DNA of 64,000 nt from Calliopum simillimum (lineage: Eukaryota > Arthropoda > Insecta > Diptera > Lauxaniidae), in assembly GCA_951812925.1 (NCBI GenBank), contig OX638369.1, positions 29,872,392-29,936,391 on the forward strand. The letters are read 5' to 3'. The translations under genes were made by a program, and so were the position numbers. This document shows positions 58,100-64,000 of the stretch, one piece after another; within the stretch, counting starts at the first letter, position 1; the number at the start of each line of letters is the position of its first letter. The notes beneath the pieces were generated by a model. The model had not been told where the DNA came from and searched no databases. It saw only the letters and a program-made list of their open reading frames with translations.

Positions 58100-59005
58100 A
58101 TCAATGTAGTCACCCTGTAAATTGTAATTATTAAATAAATAAAGCCCGACTGACTATGGTCATTGTTCAATTGTTCAGTGATGTACCTGATTTCAGCGTT
58201 GTCCTTTCAATAGTTGTTGCTGTTGCAAAATGTTTGTACTTCTCTCGCAGTACCGTCATACGTTATTGTTACCATTGCACTACCACCGACAAAACTTGCA
58301 TTGCCATAATGTATGTGTGAGTGTGTGTGTATGTCCTTTTTTGCGCAATTTCAAGTGACGTTTAATGAAGCGTTGCAAACGAATGTAGCACAACGTACAA
58401 CGAGTAACAACATAACGTAAAATGTAGAAAGCGCTGTTACGTAACGACGGAAGCAACAGCAATTGCTTGCTGCAACTATTGCAGGCGCAATGGTGCGCAA
58501 GAATATGTGGCAATAACGCTTGTTCCTGTGTTGTTCAAGCACACACAAACACTATTGCAATCCAGCACTGGCTACGTGTGTGTGAATCGATGTGACTAGG
58601 TAATCGTTACTTGCTGCTGCACGTCTATTTTGTGACACATGCAATGTTGTTGTTACTCTGCTACTGTGACTGTTGGTGCTGTTGCTGCTGCTGCTGTTAT
58701 TGTAGTCATGTTTCGTTGTAGCAATATTTTTCCATTTTATTTTTTATTCATACTTCGTTTTTGCTCCTTTTTTGCTTAATAACAAAGTTTTCAAATTTGT
58801 GAAGCAGAAAATTTTGGAAAATTTGCAATTTATTGGAAAATTTGTATATGAATTCGAGCACGTACATAACAAATCATATTCAATCGCATGAGCATCTAAT
58901 CAAATGCAAAAAATTTATAAAAAAAGAAGAATGAATAAAAAATTTGTAGAAAAAAAATATGTCCATAACACAAATATATTGCACATAAAAAAATTTAAAT
59001 GTTGC
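58100..59005. other. unassigned, GC-richer patch at 58200-58700
   Basis: Contains a short (CTG)n run at about 58680-58697 and CA/TG-rich words, resembling fly regulatory or UTR sequence. No exon I would defend. Confidence 0.35.
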
Positions 59006-59008
59006 AGT

Positions 59009-59139
59009 ATGGTAATAAATTCAATAGAATGTCAACGATTTTGTTGGGTCAACTGTTTGGCTACAACTCATGAAAAATTTGTTTGGCAATATTGCATGGA
59101 TCATATATTTGTTATTTATATTTTTATGTTGACAGCGAG
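59009..59139 (+). CDS. weak candidate coding exon
   Basis: ATG at 59009 opens MVINSIECQRFCWVNCLATT...HIFVIYIFMLTAR up to a donor AG|GTAAAT (phase 2). It has a hydrophobic C-terminal stretch but many cysteines, and no homology that I recognise. Listed because its end (hydrophobic run, Arg codon split AG|G, phase 2) parallels the candidate at 63506-63711. It may be chance. Confidence 0.15.
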
Positions 59140-59900
59140 GTAAATTAAAATATTTGGTGAAAATATCATTAGTTTATAAGATTAAATTCTATTGAATCCT
59201 TGTAGCGAAAATTAAAACAATTGCTTTAAAAAAGCGCCTAAAGTTATGCAAAGGGAATAGTTAGAAGTGAATTATAAGTTATCTCAATGGCTACTGAAAA
59301 CTTTGGCTATTTTTTATTGCATGCTTTTAGGCGATGTATTAAACATTAAAATTTGATACTTTGTTTAAGGCGTTTCTCCAATAGGTTGCACGTTTCGGAG
59401 TCAGTGGCTCAAAAGTACACAAAATACATAAGTTAACCAAATACCATTCGAAATTTCGTGTTGCATAGTGTGACGCTTTAAGCGATATAACCCTCAATCC
59501 TTACTGCCCTTTCAACTTCCGCACAATTTATGCTAAATTCTAAGAGTGAAAATGACAGTTACTAAATACGATTTAATAACACAAATTACGATTCAAATGT
59601 TGTAGTACCCCAAAGGTCTATGTTCCTTAGTTATGATGTCATAGCTTAGCGTAATGTTTACATACCTACATACATATATACGTATTGCAGAGACGTGTGA
59701 TGAAATTGCATTTCATTTTATTTGCATAATTAAAATTTGATAAAATTTCAACACAACCCAGCAGAGCGGCAATTGGAGAACGCTTGCAAATTTTGCATTT
59801 AGTTTACAATAAAGTTTTGGCCATGACATGCTGAAAAGCCCACCCAAGGACATGTATGTATCTACATATGTAGTTGTAGAAAGTGTTTGTGCGTTATATC
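59140..59900. other. unassigned
   Basis: AT-rich; no gene or repeat recognised. Confidence 0.35.
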
Positions 59901-60055
59901 CCAAGAGGAAAAATTTCAAGCGCTTCTGAACCAAGCACTTCAAAAGCGCTTTTCTCCATAGAAATTAAGAAGCACTTACACATTGATTTTTTGTAAGCCC
60001 AAAATAAGAACAACATGGGTTCGAACTCAGCGCGGGTGATTTTGTTCTTATTTTT
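59900..60055 (+). repeat. AAGCGCTT repeat fragment with tRNA-like B box
   Basis: CAAGCGCTTCTGAACCAAGC and AAAAGCGCTTTTCTCC, followed at 60014 by ATGGGTTCGAACTCAGCGCG, a B-box-like word. Same arrangement of parts as at 43725-44250. Confidence 0.5.
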
Positions 60056-60107
60056 TTATATTTTTTTGCTTTATTACAATATTTTTTTAATTAAAATATT
60101 TTTTATT

Positions 60108-60828
60108 AAAAAATATAAATTAAATAAAAATTCAAAATATATTTAAAGAGTTTAGTTCTCTTTTACATCGAACAAAAATTTTTTATTTATTATTGCAAAA
60201 CGCGTTTCGAACGTCATGCGTTCATCATCAGTTGCTACACAAAAACTAAAAATTTGAAAATATTGTAACAAAACAAAGAGCAATAAATATTAACATATTT
60301 TGTCATTTCATACATATAAATATTTAAGTATAAGAGAATTTAAAAATACAATTGTAAAGAACGAAAACGATCAAAATGTGGAGAGCCAAAAACTGCAACA
60401 TGCATAGAAAGTAGAGAGCAAAAAAGGTTTTTCATAATAATTAAGTTATTTATGTTTTAACAAATAAAACAAAGATGATGGATTGTTGCCGATATTCCTG
60501 TTCATTGTTTTTTGTCCAGAATGAATATGTAGAGATTCTAAAATATTTAAGCGATGATAATTAGATTCTGTTTCAATTAATTTAAAGCAATTGGCATCTA
60601 CGTTATGGTCATGTTTGACAATATGTTCGACTAAACCACTCTTTTATATTTATTGCTCTTTGTTTTGTTACAATATTTTCAAATTTTTAGTTTTTGTGTA
60701 GCAACTGATGATGAACGCATGACGTTCGAAACGCGTTTTGCAATAATAAATAAAAAATTTTTGTTCGATGTAAAAGAGAACTAAACTCTTTAAATATATT
60801 TTGAATTTTTATTTAATTTATATTTTTT
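60108..60828 (-). mobile_element. truncated Penelope-like element with inverted terminal repeats
   Basis: Arms 60108-60290 and 60645-60828 are inverted and nearly identical. Between them the minus strand encodes the C-terminal end of a GIY-YIG endonuclease. Each arm contains CTGATGA...GAAAC (60705-60732 and, inverted, 60204-60231), a hammerhead-ribozyme-like core known from Penelope terminal repeats. Reverse transcriptase is missing: a 5'-truncated copy with an inverted terminal repeat at its front, a known Penelope layout. Confidence 0.8.
60446..60637 (-). pseudogene. Penelope polyprotein C-terminal fragment (GIY-YIG end)
   Basis: 63 codons and a stop (60448-60446): GLVEHIVKHDHNVD, FKLIETESNYHRLNILESLH, IHSGQKTMNRNIGNNPSS. 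This matches the conserved end of Penelope-like elements (a His-rich ...EH...H motif, then I-x-E...R-x2-LES-x-HI...MN). No start and no catalytic GIY-YIG motifs remain. Confidence 0.8.
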
Positions 60829-60829
60829 T

Positions 60830-61058
60830 ATATTAAATTCATCGAATAGTACTCCAGATTTGATTTTTATTTCTCGGTAACGCGAATTAATCATACCAAA
60901 AAAAAAAAAAAATATTTTTTATTCAACTTTTTTTTATTTCACTTTTTGATTTTCATTTCACTTATTTATTTACTTTTGTTTAATTGAATTGAAACTGATT
61001 ACACAATGATTCCATGTAAGGCAGTAGGAAGCATTTGGACAACATTTGCTTAATATTC
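60830..61058. other. unassigned AT-rich spacer
   Basis: A and T tracts only; nothing recognised. Confidence 0.4.
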
Positions 61059-61059
61059 A

Positions 61060-61365
61060 AATTTAATACCTCTTCATCGTATCGGGCGATGGTGTAGCAG
61101 TCTAACAAAAAACAAATACCAAACGGATGGTCCTGGATTCAAACCCTGGTGCGGCCAGTTTTTTTATGTTTTTTCTTCATATTATTGACAGACTGCTTAC
61201 CGCCGCATTACAAATAAGCGCTTCAAAAGGCCATATTACGTAAGGCCGCGCTTAAAACCTAGGACATGCAATGTTAAAAAGAAAGAATAGTTCTTACGGA
61301 GTGAAAGCGAAAAAAGAAGCAATTCAGAAGAGTTTTTGAAGCCTTGTTTCCCCTTGGGATGGTAT
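61060..61365 (+). repeat. tRNA-derived SINE-like repeat, fuller copy
   Basis: GGGCGATGGTGTAGCAGTCT resembles a tRNA 5' half with an A box, and CCTGGATTCAAACCCTGGTG a B box, about 45 bp apart. A T-rich joint follows, then the AAGCGCTT body shared with 43725-44025 (ACCGCCGCATTACAAATAAG, CATGCAATGTTAAAAAGAAAG). The end reads TTGTTTCCCCTTGGG. RNA polymerase III origin is inferred from the boxes. Confidence 0.5.
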
Positions 61366-61369
61366 ATAG

Positions 61370-63505
61370 TTTAAGCAGGTGTATTATAATAAACAGCAGT
61401 TGTGATACTGCTTATGTGTGATTATTATTTGTGAATATTTGCAAATGCATACATGTATGTTTGTGAATGTTTGTCTACGTGTGCGTGCTACTTATATGTG
61501 GTTAGTTTTATAATTAGTTAACATGGATTCAATGTTGAAATTGGATTTAAATAATTGGAATTTATTTGATAACAAAATAGTGATCTTTTTCGTATGTAGA
61601 CTATGAAATCCGAATATTCAAATTTGAAATTGGTAAATTCGCACGTCTTCCGGAATTTCAAGGCCTTTTGTCCTGAAAATATGATTTAAATAAAAACAAT
61701 AGTTACATATTCGTAGTTTGTATATATAATAACAGTTAAGAGAATGTAGCATATTTTTATGCTTGAAAATTATGATGTAAACGTTAGTTCTGTACGTATG
61801 TATTCTCCCTTAACTCATAGGAGGAGCATAGGGCCAGAAAACGTTAGTTATGATATAAATTGAAAACACCTTTTTAAGCCTTTAAGTCTAGCGCTGAAAA
61901 CTATGCAACCGAAAATCTTGAGTATAAACTTGTCATTCATTGTATTCATTGCTTCTCGTTTTATATTGCCTACTTTCAGGCAGTTCTTTGAAGTAACATC
62001 AAATTGTTGAATTTAAAATATATCAAAATTTAAACTGGTTACGCACATATCACCATATTTTCGGTAATCAAATGAAATTTTACCATAAAATCACAAAGAC
62101 AAGATATGTCATGAATACAACCTACTTACATAAATGCATATTAATCTAATTATGTACAATAAATTGTATGTATTGTCAATGCTAAAAAGGCAAACTTGTA
62201 GATACATTTACAATAGTTACCACAATTTATCATTAGTTGAACAATTTGTTGCGGTTTGGTTTTGTTTTGTGCTGTATCGTTTTGTTTGAATGTTTTGTAA
62301 AGGAATGGAATACAGAAATTTCAGTATTCACTTTGAGTAATTTTAATGATATGGAAAACATTGACAGCTACTCTTATTCATCGATTTATGTAATTTGCTA
62401 TAGAGATCGGGTTAGTACTAAGAAACGATAATATGACCACGCCTCTCAATGGAAAAAGTGCTCTAATGGCTAAGCCGCTTCATCGATTTTTATGAGATTT
62501 GCATGGATATCGGGTTAATACTAAGAAACGATAATATGACTTTTATGTTTTCAAGTTGGCTTTGTCACACAACTAAATAGATAATGCACAGACATGGCGA
62601 CTGATGAGGACCTGTTTGCTTAAGTTAATAGTTGTTAATAGTCGCCTTATCATCTTCCTTTAGTTTAGTTAAGCTGCAAACATTGTTGAACATAATTCTA
62701 TTTAGCAGGTTCTCTCCTATGAAACAAACGCTTCAATAACGCAGTTTTGGAAAAATGGAGCATAATGTTCTTTTGATATAAAATCACGCATAAACATAAA
62801 AGATTTCCATTGAAATTCGCTAGAAGATAATCTTTACAAGCAATTTGTGAGCTTTTCAAGTTAAGCTTAAGAGAACATGGACTTAAAAGCTTATCCTGAC
62901 TGACAATGAGATAAACCAAATGTTGCCTTTTTGTAAATTTAAAACACAAAAATCCGCCATTTAATCAAAAATCCGAGATCTTGACATTTTCATATATGAG
63001 ACTGCAACAATTTAAACAAAAACAAAAGACACATGATTGCAGCAAGATGAATTGTAGCGTGTAACACGCTCATCGTATGTCGTAAAAGAAACCCATATAA
63101 AGTTTACAGTATCTCAACAAAACAACAACAATATCCTTGAAATGCATGAGCGTGTGTGTGAATGCGAATTTCTAAAGGTTAAAAGCAAAACAGTGATATG
63201 TAGGTAGTAAGCAGTAACAGAGGGGGAGGGGGGCAAAACTGTTTAAAATTCCAAGTGAATTGTTAACTTAATGGCTAATAAAAAATGTATTAAACACGCA
63301 AGACAACAAGTTGACAACAGCAACAACCACGATAAAAACACAAAGAAAATCTACAAATTTTCATAATAACTGAACATAAAGAATGTGACAGAGGTGACGA
63401 CGACGACAACGATGACTACGACGGAAGCGACAACAACAATAATAACAACAAAAATGATAAGGATGCTATAGAAAAAAAGGATGATGAAGGATATGCGCGC
63501 ATTTT
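61370..63505. other. unassigned; possible 5' UTR near its end
   Basis: No gene in 61370-63200. From about 63300 the sequence becomes rich in CAACAA, GACGACGAC and AAT triplets, as is common in fly 5' UTRs, just before the candidate exon at 63506. Confidence 0.35.
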
Positions 63506-63711
63506 ATGAGCGCTCAGAGCGCAATGCAACTTTTGTCAATGAATGACAGTAGGAGAAAGAAGAAAGCACGCAGGCAGGCAAGCGAGCAATTTTCAAGAGT
63601 GAAATTTTCAACTTCAAGTAAAGTGCAGAAAATTACTTTCTTGAAGGGGGCGCTGCTTACTTGGTGTGCGTTTATTGTTTTAAATATAATGGAGTTTGTA
63701 GATGGTACTAG
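63506..63711 (+). CDS. candidate first coding exon with a signal-anchor-like segment
   Basis: ATG at 63506, with an in-frame stop just upstream at 63485, opens 68 codons. A basic N terminus (DSRRKKKARRQ) is followed by ITFLKGALLTWCAFIVLNIM, a hydrophobic segment that could be a signal peptide or membrane anchor, then EFVDGT and the phase-2 donor AG|GTAAGT. Codon use is less AT-biased than in neighbouring random frames. The next exon would lie beyond the window. The protein is not recognised; a membrane or secreted product is inferred. Confidence 0.4.
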
Positions 63712-64000
63712 GTAAGTAAGTTTAAAAGTAATGAAGCTCAAATGACAATGTTTTCGGTTTAGAATCTTACATTTTTTTGGCTCAAAAATACAGAAAGTCA
63801 CGTAAAATCATGGTCTGCCACAGAAAAATAATCTTTACAAGCCTCTGCCTCCTGAGTATAATACTTTAATTAAAAAAACTATTTGTACAAGATCAATTGT
63901 ATGCACTTTGTATATGAATTTTAAGTCAATAACACAGAGATTCAAGTAAAAACAAAGTCTGTCATTGAAAAATCAACTTTAAAAGCGTCTGCCATCTTAA
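63712..64000. other. likely intron after the candidate exon
   Basis: AT-rich sequence following the GTAAGT donor; nothing recognised. Confidence 0.3.

Noticed and set aside
61085..61165. Functional tRNA gene
   Set aside because: A- and B-box-like words are present, but stems do not pair into a cloverleaf and the anticodon arm is missing; treated as a SINE head.

Overview
The window looks like nuclear DNA of a higher (schizophoran) fly: AT-rich, with short GT..AG introns beside very long repeat-filled ones, and four genes in the order I remember from Drosophila cytological region 28D (CG7200, Spn28Dc/CG7219, Wwox/CG7221, CG7224). The dense non-autonomous DNA transposons and DINE/Helitron-like repeats would suit a tephritid fruit fly, but I cannot fix the species.

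Left part (1-14 kb). A two-exon JmjC oxygenase of the JMJD4 type (208-1983) is followed by a LINE 3' fragment and intergenic repeats. Then comes a secreted serpin of the Spn28Dc type. Its first coding exon (5464-6185) can splice to either of two tandemly duplicated terminal exons (11499-12435 or 12900-13920). Each terminal exon carries its own reactive-centre hinge, stop codon and poly(A) signal. A hairpin near the exon 1 donor can also pair for 21 nt with a site between the two terminal exons.

Middle part (14-38 kb). About 8.5 kb of nested fold-back repeats, mariner relics and MITEs precede the WWOX orthologue (22934-33742). It has seven coding exons, the first only 4 nt long, and encodes 414 aa with two WW domains and an SDR domain. 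Its 8.2-kb intron holds a palindromic Tc1 element and other repeats. WWOX converges on the mitochondrial succinate dehydrogenase assembly factor SDHAF4 (minus strand, 34052-37442), whose intron is also filled by repeats.

Right part (38-64 kb). No gene can be read through. There is one convincing minus-strand terminal coding exon (47100-47225, proline-rich) and weak candidate first exons on the plus strand (59.0 and 63.5 kb), which suggests gene edges or large introns. The rest is repeats: a 39.7-41.1 kb TIR element, tRNA-like SINE pieces, a second mariner-type relic, a GCAACATT-rich array, a possible LTR, a 1.9-kb fold-back, a piggyBac relic with a TTAA target duplication, and a truncated Penelope-like element.

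The genes are functionally unrelated (translation-factor hydroxylation, extracellular protease control, WW/SDR signalling, complex II assembly); what links them is conserved gene order. The main points of interest are the serpin terminal-exon duplication with its possible RNA pairing, the inverted repeats around and inside host exons, and the transposon relics.
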